Assembly: GCA_936440205.1 (NCBI GenBank) | Contig: OW387145.1 | Span: forward strand, 28,771,075-28,835,074 | Reading direction: 5' to 3' | Source: Lepidonotus clava | Taxonomy: Eukaryota > Annelida > Polychaeta > Phyllodocida > Polynoidae | DNA length: 64,000 bases | Part shown: piece by piece, positions 10,436-22,399 of the stretch | How positions within the stretch are numbered: the stretch's first letter is position 1 | Layout: every line of letters begins with the position of its first letter | The notes under the pieces: model-generated | What the model was told of the DNA's origin: nothing | The model's input: only the letters and a program-made list of their open reading frames with translations | Databases searched by the model: none | Position numbers and translations under genes: made by a program

Positions 10436-11019
10436 CTGGAAATATGAAAAGGACACATATTATAAGCTGCAATATGCTAGAAGCGTTCAGGTTACACAAT
10501 GCTTTATGGTGCTTTAAAACATGATACCGCCTTTTAGTAATTGAAGAAAAGGCATTACATGCAATTCCTGAGATGGATCAAGTTATCGAGTAACATCTTT
10601 AGGATGCCAGTAAAATAAAGCTTCTTTGTTCTAATCAGTTTCCCTGAGTTAACGTTGCTGTTTTTTTTATAGTAAACGAAACGTACTGTCAGATATCAAC
10701 TTATCTTATAAGTAAAAATCCTATGAACACTTTTCTTAAATAACAAAGTGCACTTTTGTTCCATACAGAAAGTCAGAAGCGCTTCGCTGAGATTTGTTTC
10801 AAACAGTCTGGTTTTCATCATTCTTCAAGTCCCTGTAATCTTGTGAAGGAATATCAAAGTACAACACAATCGACTAAAGCATTACAAAAAATTGGGTTTT
10901 CTGTAATTATACCAGTTACCCTGCAACCTTAAAGACGCACCCCCCCCCCCCCCCCCCCCCCAGCCTGGACATTGTCCTCAGCCCAGCCACCACTAACATG
11001 GTTTCACCTGGTCACAGTT

Positions 11020-11215
11020 ATTGGCCTGTCCCACTAACAACAAGGTTAGAAGTAGCTGCGGTCTGCCCGCCCTCATAAATCAGCCGGGTCCAGGTAAGTG
11101 GGGGCCTACTAGCCGCCGCTTATCAGTGGGGGTAGGGTTTCAGGGCCGGCCGGCCATTAGGTCTGGGCCTCCAGGGGAGAGGTGTACATGTTGGTCGTGG
11201 GATAATGAGATGTAA
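11020..11215. promoter_or_regulatory. GC-rich intronic island, possible enhancer
   Basis: A block much richer in GC than its surroundings, with a GCCGCCGCTTATC word (reverse GATAAGCGG), a GGCCGGCCGGCC run and CAGGTAAGTG. No consistent coding frame or tRNA fold. A regulatory role is only an inference from composition and motif content. Confidence 0.3.
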
Positions 11216-12780
11216 ACGACATGCTGACTAGTACCCTGTCCCAAGGGATCGGGGAGGTTTGGGCGTCCACCTGGGATCCAATTGTTGAAACCTTTTATTT
11301 CTGCATTGATTCATTAACACATTTCTCTTTGTCATTTTTTTTTATTATTTTATATATATATATATATACAGAAAGTCACAGAAAATACAGAATTTTGTTT
11401 GCATACTTCTGTATGCTTTCTGAGAAAGTCAGACCGCCTTTCACGCGGTAGCATCTGTTTTACATGCTCTTGAGCCACGTTTCATTCATATTCCCTTTGT
11501 TATATTTAATCAGTATTTACTAAATAGGCAGAAAACCGATCATAACACATTTGGTAAACAGCGAGACCTTTTAATTGTCCACATACGATTGCTGTTCGGC
11601 TATGTTTTTTACATTAAATAATGCTTTTTTCGACCTTAGAAAAGAAGAATTTTTGCTATACTAATCGGTTATAAACATTATGTCTCTGCCTACAGTTAAC
11701 TGTAGTCTCCTGTTGGCCTACAGTTCTAGGTGCACACCTATAAACTGTTGTAACAAGGGAGCAGGTATCTATATAATGTTTAAAAAAATATCCATCGTTA
11801 TCGAATCATATGTACCACAAAATCAACTTCAAAGAAACCTTGATAATGACGGAGAGCTTATGAATTACAGCAATAGGGAAAATAAAACAGCATAGTAAGA
11901 ACATTAACCTTCCGAAAACCTGACTAAGGGGTAAAAATAGTAACTTCCACGAAAGGGAAGTTATAAATATAAAGTTTTTCATTATTGGTGCTGTAATTCA
12001 ACTAGACCAACTACGATGGGTCATAATTCTAACCTTCTCACAAGACACGCCATTGGTAGACTGGAGTGGAGGCAGTGCGTTTAAGCAAGTGAAGGTGGTT
12101 ATTTTTTATCTAAAAGTGCCTCATGCAGTTATTGTTTAATGTCTTCCTCAAAGATTCATGGGCAAATAAGTCTAATGAAAATGTCCTCTTTAAGATAAGC
12201 ACCTTTGATGTAATATTGTTACATTTTTTGAGCTTGTACCACGTACTTAACAGAAGTAACATTCATCTAATCTCGAGATAACAGTTACACAATGCTCCTT
12301 CAAATATCTACTACATCCCCCAGAGTGCAGAATCAGAGGCTCTTGTAGTAACCCTAGTCAAGCTATTGTAGAATGCTAAGTAAAGTTTTGAATTGCAGAA
12401 TTTATTTTTCTTTTAGAAGATCTTGTCACTGTATTGAAAATATTTTGTATTCTATTGAAGATAACTAAACAATTGTAACAATAGAATTTCTATCATATTT
12501 AGATGGCAGGAAGTTATATGTTGACTATGGAAATACGTTGTACCGGAAGCGGTATTAAATGAAAACACAGTTCTAGGAGCCTACCTTTCTGCATGGAGAC
12601 CTCCCAAATGAACCATCTTTTAAACTTAATAACTTGGCTTCTCCCAATGAACACGCTTCCATTTTTTCCATATTACAATCATAAAAGGTGCAGGTGTCAG
12701 TGTAATTTATATCCTGGATTATTTTCACATGTTATCCAAGTGTTCCTGATAACCTACATCCAAGGGTGTTATATCGCCTT

Positions 12781-12840
12781 ATATATCCAAGTTGGCTTCC
12801 GTGGACTAGGTTTGAGTCCTAGAGTGGTCAGCCTCCAGGT
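12781..12840 (+). repeat. tRNA-like T arm, likely SINE remnant
   Basis: CTAGG-TTTGAGT-CCTAG at 12806-12822 is a perfect 5-bp stem with a 7-nt loop, equivalent to a pol III B box (GGTTTGAGTCC). No full cloverleaf can be drawn, so this is read as the head of a decayed tRNA-derived SINE. The moderately GC-rich tail up to about 13160 may be its body. Confidence 0.4.
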
Positions 12841-14355
12841 CTTGGTCAGTACTAAACACCTGCGGATCTCTACCACAAATGGTCCAGTGTGGGTCACCCC
12901 TTCAGAACACAACCCCCCAGCCTACTGTTTTAAGGCATTCTAATGACCGCCGCTATTCTAGGCGTAACCTGAACGGTACCCATGGGGTGAACCGAAACGG
13001 TGAAAGGTATACAACGGGTGAAAATCAGGTACACTGCTACAACTACCATGTCGCCTTCATTTGGCTCTGTTAGTCTGGGATATACTCCGAGCACATCAAG
13101 AGCCCGTATAAATCCATTGTTGGTGATTCCAATGGTTACCAGCTGGTAACTAGCCAAAGCTTCAAGTTTAACGATATAGAAATTCGATCTACGTAACGTG
13201 CTATTGAATGCTAAACCAAGCAGTGTTGCAAACTATGGACGTTTTATAGTGATTGAATCCCATATCATGTACGTGCCAAATACTGGTGACTCATAGACAT
13301 AGTATCTCTTGATTGATTTATTCTAAACGTTTTTTTCCAAAAACAAAATGGTCATTTGTAGCTGAGGATGAGCTTGCAAGCAGCAGCAGGTGGGACGACT
13401 CAGGCCACCCTACGTAAAACATGTTTCCTATCCACTGCATGATTGTTTCTGGTTTTTTTTTTTATAGTTTTTTTAAAACTCAACCGAGGTCTTGTGGCCA
13501 AGAAAGATCCCCTTTCCAAAATTTTGGTATTTTCATCACAGGCAAAAGTTGGTTATGAAAAATAGAAAAAGAAAATAATGGCTGCCCGTCTGGAAATGTT
13601 TGTTGCCACCCACTGGACAGGACACAACTTAATCTCTAAGTTTGGCCTGGGACAGAGAAGGTGCACAGATGGTGCGTCGGTGGTCAGTCTAGAATGTACT
13701 CGTGTGCTGACCACTGGTTGTGGGTCAGGTAACCCTCATGCTGCGGGTATCTGTATACAGGTAGGTGCCACCTCTGGCCACATTAAAAAAAAGTGTTTCT
13801 GGTGGATCGGGTGGGTATGAAAAACGGCAGTCGGGCAGCTGCAAACATTTTTTTCCTTTTGGTTATCAGAAATATAGATTTTGATAGAAAGAAAATTGTT
13901 GAAAAAAAACTCACCCGGTCACAATACGGCCACTTTTTTTTAGTGTCGCCTCACTACGCAGCCCATGAGGGCCCCAAACTAATTTGTCAAGTCATCTAGA
14001 CTATTATGAGTTTTACCAATATCATTATGAAAGTTAGCGTTAAGGGTATGAGACGAACGGAAACAGCCCCATTCCCAATCAATGAACATAGTTTATACAA
14101 TGATAAACAAACAGGATGGTAGATGCACTGAGGGCTCCTTTTAGCAATATCCAGGTGGTCTATGTACTTAATGGACCACGAGAGTGTATACATGTGGGTG
14201 AATTCCGAAGCACATTAACGAATTGTTTGTTTAAACATGTACCATTCTATAACGATATCATTCATTTACTTATTTCAATCATAGATATGATTGTAGTTTA
14301 TGGCAATTTTAAAGAGTTAAATACAATATAGATGTAAATTTTCTGTTGTTTAATC

Positions 14356-14526
14356 AGGGATGTAAGTTGGGGACAGTGAAAAAATCGGAAATAACATCAA
14401 GAAAATCTGAAAGTATCCTAAAATGCTCGGAAACATGTTCTAAATATCAAATTTTGAAACAAATTTGTTAGGGCGCTGGAGAGAAAAAGTCGGAAATCCG
14501 ACAAAAATCGGAAAACTTACATCCCT
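14356..14526. mobile_element. hAT-like MITE
   Basis: 171-bp element with 13-bp perfect terminal inverted repeats (AGGGATGTAAGTT and its complement). It is flanked by the 8-bp sequences GTTTAATC and GTTTAATG, a near-perfect 8-bp target duplication typical of hAT elements. It is non-coding, with repeated CGGAAA words inside. Confidence 0.75.
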
Positions 14527-16256
14527 GTTTAATGCGAGTGGGCAGTACAAAATTATGATGAATTGAGAAGCCGTTATTTGATTCGACTGTTCTTAGATTG
14601 TTGAATGCTGGACAAAATATGCAACAGCACTAGTTTATACCAATATTGACATTCATAATAGGCCCAAGAAATATTTGTTATTGGTCCTACCACTGCTTGA
14701 TTTCTAATCAATACATTCTCGGATAAATTTTCATAGTAATTAAGATAATTTGCGCTGACCCAGTGAGGAATGCTAAATATGTGGAAAATGTAGCGATTGG
14801 AACAAAATGAAACGCCTGAAGGCTAAGAATGCTCCCTAACTAGGCTTTTTGTTAATTTGATCTGCCGATCCGTGCTTGACGTCCCCGGTATTCCTTAGAT
14901 AATGGATGACGTACACATTTAGCTATTTTGGTGACCTCTCCACTCTCATATTACATTACTGACCCTACAAACACTGAGTCACGAGCATTTATTCATAGAG
15001 ATTTGTTAAACATAGGATCATCACTATTTTACATCCTCATGTAAACTTTTACTATGTTTTTGCCGGGTAGCCAAAAAGAGGAAGAGTCGGAAAGATGCGT
15101 ATTTCTTTCTTTTTTTTTCTTTTGTAAGGAAAAAGAAATTTCCAGCCACATTGTATCACGACAAAAAACAATAGGAGAAAACCATTCTTTTTCAAGTTTT
15201 GTTACTATAACTACTGCGTTACAATTTGAGAAGCGCACATGTGTCTGTCTTTTTTTCCACAAAAAGTATGGACATGAAAGTGGAACCCAAGTTGAAAGAT
15301 ACCATGGCATGAAATGTTTGTTTAATGTGGCAGACGGGTTGGGGTAGGAATGCCCGGTATGGTCACAGGGCCCGGACGTGCCTCCTCCAGGGCGGAAGGA
15401 GGGGGGTGAGGGGAGGATAGAGCCGGGTATGGTGCATCAGATTCCCAAGATACCACAAACACCAACCTAATTACAGCTTTATTTCCTACTGTACTACGCT
15501 TGTGGTTAATTGCACTGCTCATTCCAGAATTTCTGTTTTCTTTTAATCATACTCGATCAGGCCATACTTGCGCTATCTTGTAGGAAATCAAATGTATTAG
15601 TTTACATGTAAGAGAAAGTACTGCTTAATTAAGTAGTCCATTGGCCAATTAGTTTTTATATTGGATGAGAACTGAAATGATTGCAATGTCAATTGGTTGT
15701 TTAATATGCTTCTGTTAGTGGGGATGAGCTGTTTCTGGTGGTAACGTGAAAATTTGTCCCAACTTAACTTATCTGTGGCGTACCAAGGATTTGTGTTTTA
15801 GCTATTTTCTTGTGGGGTTAAGAGTGTGGGGGAGGAGGAAGGGGGTGACTTGGTTACTCCTAATGTAAACTCTCATAAGCAGCGAGAGGCTCTTACGATG
15901 ACCTGATTTAATCCCCATCCCCCAATCAATTCCCCCTTGGCATTTTCCATAGTTTAAACTTTATACTAGAACACAAACCTACAGGTTTGACTTTTCGTAA
16001 GAGACTGACACCTTTCCAATTAGCTAGACCCCATTTAAGCTTTAATTCACCTCAATATTTAAATACACCCCAAGGTGTGTGTACATTCAAGATATTAACT
16101 TCAAGTGTGCACCCCAAGATATGTGAGCCCAAGCCATTATCTCTTCAAAATCTGATTTTTCAAAATGTGCACAAGATGTGTACAGACAATCACCAGAAGA
16201 CATGTACGCCTCAAAACACCACCTCCATAGACCAGTGCACCCCTAAAGGGAATTAT

Positions 16257-16443
16257 CCACGATGCGATTTTGGGCCGATTTTGAACCGACTTGGAAAATC
16301 GGTTTTCAAAGATTTCCAATTTTCCAAAGAGTTTTGAATAATTCATATAATATTAGAAAAGTGGTACTTTCATAGGAAATATCATTTCAAATATGCAAAA
16401 AATTAATGAGAAGAAAATTGGTTGGTGTTTTGTCGCATCGTGG
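16257..16443. mobile_element. Short inverted-repeat element (MITE-like)
   Basis: Ends are CCACGATGCGA and TCGCATCGTGG, 11-bp perfect inverted repeats 187 bp apart, with a non-coding AT-rich interior. No convincing target duplication. Its right end lies only about 55 bp from the donor of the exon at 16500-16721. Confidence 0.6.
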
Positions 16444-16499
16444 GTCATAGCCTTAAAACTAAAACCCCACTAAAAGTCCTCAGAGTTAGTAGTACTCAC

Positions 16500-16721
16500 G
16501 TTGATCATGTCCCTGACTTTGCGCGACGACCTGAGTTCGGGCGGCAGGCAGTTGGCGTAGCGCCCGTCCTGTCGCCGGACACATAACGAGGGCGTGCCGC
16601 CGTCGTCGCCGAAGCAGACCAGGTGCTTGGTCAGCTTGCCGCGCCGCCGGCTGCTCGCGAACTTGCGCGTCCGGTTGTGGATGCTGAACTCCCGCCGCCC
16701 CTTCTTGGGCTCCTCGTCATT
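16500..16721 (-). CDS. PLCE1: FERM F2 lobe, basic insert and middle part
   Basis: Exon of 222 bp (74 codons, phase 0 at both ends), acceptor CTCCTTTACAG before 16721, donor AAC/GTGAGT after 16500. It begins with a strongly basic stretch (EEPKKGRREF, NRTRKFASSRRRGKLTKH), then LVCFGDDGG, RRQDGRYANCLPPELRSS and RKVRDMIN. The part from CLPPELRSSRKVRDMI resembles the mid-F2 segment of FERM domains (talin DLKDFLPKEYVKQKGERKIF). The basic stretch looks like an insert in a loop and could contact acidic lipids. Very high GC3 supports coding. Confidence 0.82.
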
Positions 16722-17389
16722 CTGTAAAGGAGGTATTATATCATGAGAAACGTGTTGATTTTGTTTAAAAAGAGATGTGATAGGATATGTCATGATGGTA
16801 TTGGGTATATGGTTCAAAGAAGTTAAATGATGAAGGTACTATTTTATCTTAGTGATTAAACGCGTCAATGTTATATCCTTAAATTAAAAAAGTCATGTCC
16901 AGCAGCATCCTATTTATATTGACAAAAAAGTTTTTTCCCCTCCGAAACAATTGCCTTTCATCATGAAATAATTATTTTGAAAACAAAAACAAAACAACAC
17001 ACACAAGAAATCACAACCGCCGCTTGGCATTTTTCTCTCTTAGGGCTGCTAGACCTGCAGGAAAACGTGTATCATCTAAGGATGGCCTCGATCGGTGTAC
17101 CTTTCTCTTTTTAGCATGCACCAGCTATTTCAATTTTCATGTGGCTGGACCATTTTGATGTTGCCTTTCGTGTTATCAGTTTAACATGCCAAGTAAAAAA
17201 GATAAAAAAAATCTGGCTTCTTATCTGATTGGTAATTGTCAAAGGAATACTAGGAAACTACCACAGGTGCTTATAGAATAGATGATACTAAAAGGGGAAT
17301 CATCTCCATTTGAAGATCTTTTATCAGTGTGTCTGATGAAAAACTTGTGCCGACCTTTGTATTCATTAAGCTGAGGCTAAACACACTTC

Positions 17390-18840
17390 CCCTCATAAAC
17401 GTGTCCGAAATGGCTCTATTTGGCTCCCCTACTTTCTGAATGGCTCCCACACCTTGATACGTTGACTCAGTCGCTTGCCCTGAGATGCCCCCTGCTGTTT
17501 GAGTGACATCCCTCCAGCTACCCTTTTCAGGAGTGACGTACTGCTCTGATCTAAGAGTAACCCACTTCCTTTGAGTAACTATCGCACCTTTGTCTCCATT
17601 TATCATTATTATATATTATCTATGCCATTTGTGTGACTTCTTCCTCATTGATATAGATTGGATTCAGATTACGTCATTCATTGGGTTCATTGAATTAAGT
17701 CATCTGTACATTGAGTGTGTCGCCATACAACTGAACTACCCTGAACTTTGAAGGGCCCTTGACATCATGTACTGCATACTTTTAATGATAACCTGTATCA
17801 TTAGTATGATTTTTAGAGAGTAACCACTTGGGCAGCCAGTTTGCACCTCGAGTGCGTGGCGACTCATGCTTTTCAGGAAATTAACTTCTCTTTTAGCGAT
17901 AATATGCTTTTTCTTGACTTCTTTAATATGCACAAAGAGGGGTGATGGGATAATGATTCTAAATGAGAAATTCTGTTCTACACACCCTGAATAACCCTCT
18001 TGTTCTGTGATAATAGCCGACTATGTCTTAATTAGCCTCTTTACCCTTCAAATGATTCCCTTGTCCTCTGATTGATTTTTTGTGCTCTTTGAGTGACCCT
18101 CTTGCTTTTTTGAGTATATTCTCACCCCTTGATATCCTCTTGTCATTTGAGCCACTCGTTTACCTCTCTGGTGACTGTTCTATTCCTTGATGTTACCCTC
18201 TGAATGGTCATTTTCACACTTTGAGTCACTCTTTTTCCCGTTGAATTACTCTTCCACCATCTGATTGACATTCTTACCATTATAGTGAATCCCTTTCCCT
18301 TTGACTATTTTTTCTGGTTCTGATCCATCTTTTTACCAGGAGAGTATCTTATTTCACTTTTTGAATTATTCTCACCATTTGAGCAACTGTCTTATCTCTG
18401 TATGAATCCCTTTCCCGTTGAGTGATTTTCCTGCCCTCTGAGTGACTATATCCCTTTGACGGACTCTCGCAACTGTTCAGTGGCCCTCTTAACCTTTGAG
18501 TTATTGAATTAAACTGTGAATCACTCTTACCATCTGAGTTACTCTCTCACCATTTGATTGCCTTTCTTATGGAACATTTCGAGTTATTCCCTGACCATAT
18601 GACTTTTCTTCCCGTTGAGTCACCTACTAACCAGTAAGGAGAGTGGCTTTTCTTTTTTACCTTTTGAGTTTGTTTGAAAATTAACGTGAGTTTCTCACCC
18701 TATTAATAAATCTTTCACTGTTCGAGGACAGTCTTACCTGCTGATTAATTTTCTTTCCCTTTAAGTGACTTTCCTATTTGAGCGAGTCTCTCACCCTATG
18801 AGTGACTCGATATCACTGTGAGTTACTTTCCTTCCCGTTG
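17390..18840. repeat. Degenerate minisatellite (CCCTTTGAGTGACTCTCTTAC-like)
   Basis: Dozens of strongly diverged copies of a roughly 20-25-bp unit built around TTTGAGTGACTCT and TTACC. The pattern resumes for some 60 bp at 19370-19430, after the inserted element at 18846-19363, so the array is older than the insertion. It stops next to the acceptor-distal side of exon 19439-19600. Confidence 0.7.
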
Positions 18841-18845
18841 CGTTA

Positions 18846-19363
18846 GGGGCCTTCCATTTAGTAGGTACGCAAAAATTCTCAAATTCTAGACCCCCCCCCC
18901 CACCCCCTTAGGTTAATATACACATTGGATTTGTATAGGACTGTACGCAAAATTCTTAAAATCTGACCCCCCTCACCCCCACTTGGTGCGTACGTACTTA
19001 AGGCCAAAAAAAAAAAATTGTTGTGTTCAGGTAACATAGGTCGAATAAAATAGGGTAGGTAGGTCGAAAAAACTTTTTTTTTTTGCTTTTTTTTTTTACT
19101 TGCCAAAGAGACCCGGCCACAGTTGGAAATAAAAAAGATATTCCAAATATCCTCCAAAACCATTTTTAGCATCTAAAATATATGCCCTGAGCATCCATGT
19201 CCTGTTTTATGGTTTTCCATGCTATTTTAGGTCAATTCTTTGGATTTTGAAAAAAAATAATTAAAAATTTCCTGAAAAAAAGTTAGGGTAGGGCCAAATA
19301 TTTAGGGTAGGTAGGGTTACCTGAACACAACAATTTTTTTTGTTTGGCCTAATGGAAGGCCCC
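18846..19363. mobile_element. Harbinger/Tourist-like MITE with an inner foldback
   Basis: Outer inverted repeats GGGGCCTTCCATT and AATGGAAGGCCCC, flanked by TTA on both sides, the 3-bp target duplication typical of PIF/Harbinger. Inside lies a second perfect 20-bp inverted repeat, AATTGTTGTGTTCAGGTAAC at 19016-19035 and its complement at 19316-19335, suggesting a nested element or a composite hairpin. Non-coding. It interrupts the minisatellite. Confidence 0.75.
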
Positions 19364-19438
19364 TTACTTTTCTGCGCTTTGAACGACTTTCTACCCCCTT
19401 TAAAGTGACTCCCTCGCCCCTAAACTATATACACTGAC

Positions 19439-19600
19439 CTTGAGGAGGGTATCCTTCTCCAGCTCCTGGTCGTCGTCCGTGTGGCCGCTCTCCGCCTCCT
19501 CCTCGGGCCACGTCTCGTCCAGGTGCAGCTGGATGCCCGCCAGGGTGGCCGCCTCCTCCCTGGAGCAGGGCAGGTCCCCGGCTACAACCAGCTGCTGCAG
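19439..19600 (-). CDS. PLCE1: FERM F2 lobe, first helices
   Basis: Exon of 162 bp (54 codons, phase 0 at both ends), acceptor TTTGCCCCCTCTAG before 19600, donor AAG/GTCAGT after 19439. LQQLVVAGDLPCSREEAATL followed by AGIQLHLDETWPE is the opening of the FERM middle lobe (compare talin DDILNGSHPVSFDKACEFAGFQ). An acidic tail follows (EEEAESGHTDDDQELEKD). It is continued by the basic exon 16500-16721, so acidic and basic stretches lie next to each other within the F2 lobe. Confidence 0.85.
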
Positions 19601-20989
19601 CTAGAGGGGGCAAAGGGAGACCAGGGTAAGTCAGGGTACTAATGGGATAATGCATTTTATCATTTTCTTACCCTATTCGCTCTTTCTGTAGACATGAGTG
19701 AATAAGACCCAAATTGGGTTATTTTTTGGGAAGTTTCCGGTAACAAATTGTTACTAATGGGACAATGACTCACAATGTATTTGGGGGTAATGTTCAACAA
19801 CAAGAATCATGATCGACGAAAACGAATGAAATCCAAATAATACTGTTCTCTATATTGATTATGAGATAACTGGAAAAGAACAGAAGATGGGTAAAGTTTC
19901 ACAAATAAGTTTCATCAGATTAGATCAACATTTTTCATAGAGAAGGAGACAGGGGCTTTCGATGCGCTTTGCCCCTAAGCCTCCAATTCAAATGTTTCAG
20001 TATTGTATTTTGGTTATTAAATATATATTTCAGCTTAGTTTTTAATATTTCCAAATGTGACCCTTTTTATCGGGAACTTATTAATACCGTAGGATCCAAA
20101 TATTAACATTTCTATTGGGAATTTATTGATACCGTAGGGTGCTTGTCACTTGCATGTAATGAGTAGCTCAGTGCGTCGATACCTTCATCGGATTTTGTAA
20201 GACTATTTTATCTTATTTATTGAATGAATGAAAGCTTTGCTGCTGAAAAAATAACTATAAAACAGTAATAAGCATGTATATTTAACGGATTTGATTGAGA
20301 AAGATTATTAGAAGCAACAGTTAACCTTTAATCAATACTGACTGAATACAGTAATTAACGGGTGGACTGAAATTATAGCAGTATTATCTGTTTTATCTTT
20401 AGAACAGTCACTCAACCAGACTGCATGAAACTCATTCGCGTTTAGATCCATAACAATGCAAATGTCATCATCGTGACATATAACATAGCTACAGCATTTG
20501 TTATCCCCATCGCTACATGACACTGTAGTTCGGTAACCGAAACGTTATCTTTCAACGTCAATTAATTGACATCGCCCACATATATAATTATAAAACTCGT
20601 TATTGATGATATGTTTAAGGACATGAGTCATTGACCCTCGATCTATGAACATCAACTTTCTTACTTTCCTATACTGCTCAGTGCTAATACTTTTTTTCGT
20701 TTCGATGCCCTTTTTTCAATATACAACTAAACTATCTACGGTTTCAGTTTCAAAAAAATAGTCCTTTCATTGTGAACTCAGTTGCATTATGATTAGCGTT
20801 GTAGCACAACATCTGATATTGAAATCTAAGATCTGGACTGGATGCATTTAATTGAGCTTATGAAAAAGCCCCGATGAAACATAATGAATATCAACAAATA
20901 CCTTTTTCAAGAATTGTCAGCTGCTCACACAGAGCTCCGGGAAAATCCAAGGTGTGAGCTTCACAGATCCTTTAAAGGTAATACTCTAA

Positions 20990-21180
20990 TAATCCAGACA
21001 GAGATGATCCCATACAGACTGGGTGCTGGTCCGCTGGATTATCTGTGGATAATGCGGGTGGTGGTCAGGGCGGCCGGCTTTACCTGTCAACACCAGACCA
21101 CATGGCCGACCACTCTGGTCACGACAGGTGAACCGGGGCTTCTTGACTAGGAGCACGTTAGGAAACCGCCCACTAACGAG
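20990..21180. promoter_or_regulatory. GC-rich intronic island with RUNX and E-box words
   Basis: Contains GACCACATGG, CCGACCACTCTGG, TTTACCTGTCAAC and GACAGGTGAAC within about 70 bp, i.e. RUNX-type ACCACA and E-box CAGGTG/ACCTG words, next to a TCTGTGGATAAT segment. No coding frame with splice borders. Enhancer function is an inference. Confidence 0.3.
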
Positions 21181-22399
21181 GGCTGATTTAATGCAGAGGA
21201 CCTGGGTATATATTATATACTCTAAAGATAGAAAATAGGTTATCTATAATACGTTAAATTGTGCTGCTGTGTATTTTACAAATGGGAATCAAGAGATACA
21301 TATTTTAGATATAAATCAAAATTGTCTGGATAATTCTTAGCAAAACATTGGTCAGACATATAGCATTAGTGATTATCTCTCTAAAGCCCAGTTTGACACA
21401 AGTGATGATGCCTAATTGCATTCAAAATGCGTTCCCAATGGTGTCCCCTCAGCTTGTTATAAATATCCCATGAAGGTGTTCAGTCTAGTGTATAAATAGA
21501 AAACTACAGCTCTACAACACATATACTATTGGAAGTCTACTTATACAGAGACTATATTATCAGGTGTGTTGGGACATCAGCAAAGTCTGCAGTTTGGCAT
21601 CAGGAAAATAATTGACCTATGTGCATCAATCAGCTGTATATGGGATTGTGCTGGCTGGTGAGTTATCTATTTTCCTAACGCCCCTAAAGTCTGCTATTGG
21701 ACGTAGTGTTATCCATGCTGATGGCTTGGCCCTTATCACTGCTACACACCTCACTGACCATATGCCTGCCCCTCACCTACAACTCACACCAACCAACTGC
21801 CAATCACCTCACAATCACATACACCATGGGTGATGCTACAAGACGTTTTCTTTCACTAAGGTTTCTCAGAAAAAGCTGCAATTTCTTCAGACGGCACTTG
21901 TTTAACGGTTGATTATTAAGAACGTTAGGGAATATTGCAAAAGGTATGGCATCATATTTTCATACAAATGCAATGTCACATCAAACGCTTCCGCGACCAG
22001 ATAGTGTTTTTATTGGTGTGACTAATCCTCCTGATAGCTATAAAACCGACATAACTACCTGTCAGTTTATGTAGTTTCAATGAACACATCATAGCACCTG
22101 CATTGTTGAGAAGACATGATGGGATTAACGAACCTGAGCTTTCCCATGTGGGACTCTGGGAGAACATTTAGTTAAAATCTATTTCTAAACTAGATTCATT
22201 TCAGAAATCTAATCGAATAAAAATGATCAGAAAACTTAATTATCTGTATGTATGTCTCCACGAAATTCATCCACTGAATTCCGTGAGGCAGCAAGTAACA
22301 TACGCGTTAAGCCCCTTAAAAGCCTCCAGCTTAGACAACTGCATTATGGAGATTACAGACCCGATCCCCTACGGTGTGAGAAACACACCGTTTTAACAT

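Larger units (their letters stand above)
10436..16499. other. 6-kb intron with MITEs, a SINE head and a poly-C tract
   Basis: Contains a 22-bp poly-C run at 10940-10961, a TA microsatellite at 11352-11368, a GC-rich island at 11020-11215, a tRNA-like T arm at 12806-12822, a hAT-like MITE at 14356-14526 and a further hairpin element at 16257-16443. Several open frames of 60-116 codons occur (for example 12593-12943, 13578-13820, 15987-16337), but none shows GC3 bias, splice borders or recognisable similarity. Confidence 0.6.
16722..19438. other. Intron filled by a degenerate minisatellite and a MITE
   Basis: Apart from the repeat and mobile element listed separately, 16722-17380 is AT-rich with no feature seen. 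The open frames at 17271-17606, 17736-17933 and 18879-19172 lie in repeat sequence and are not considered genes. Confidence 0.6.
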
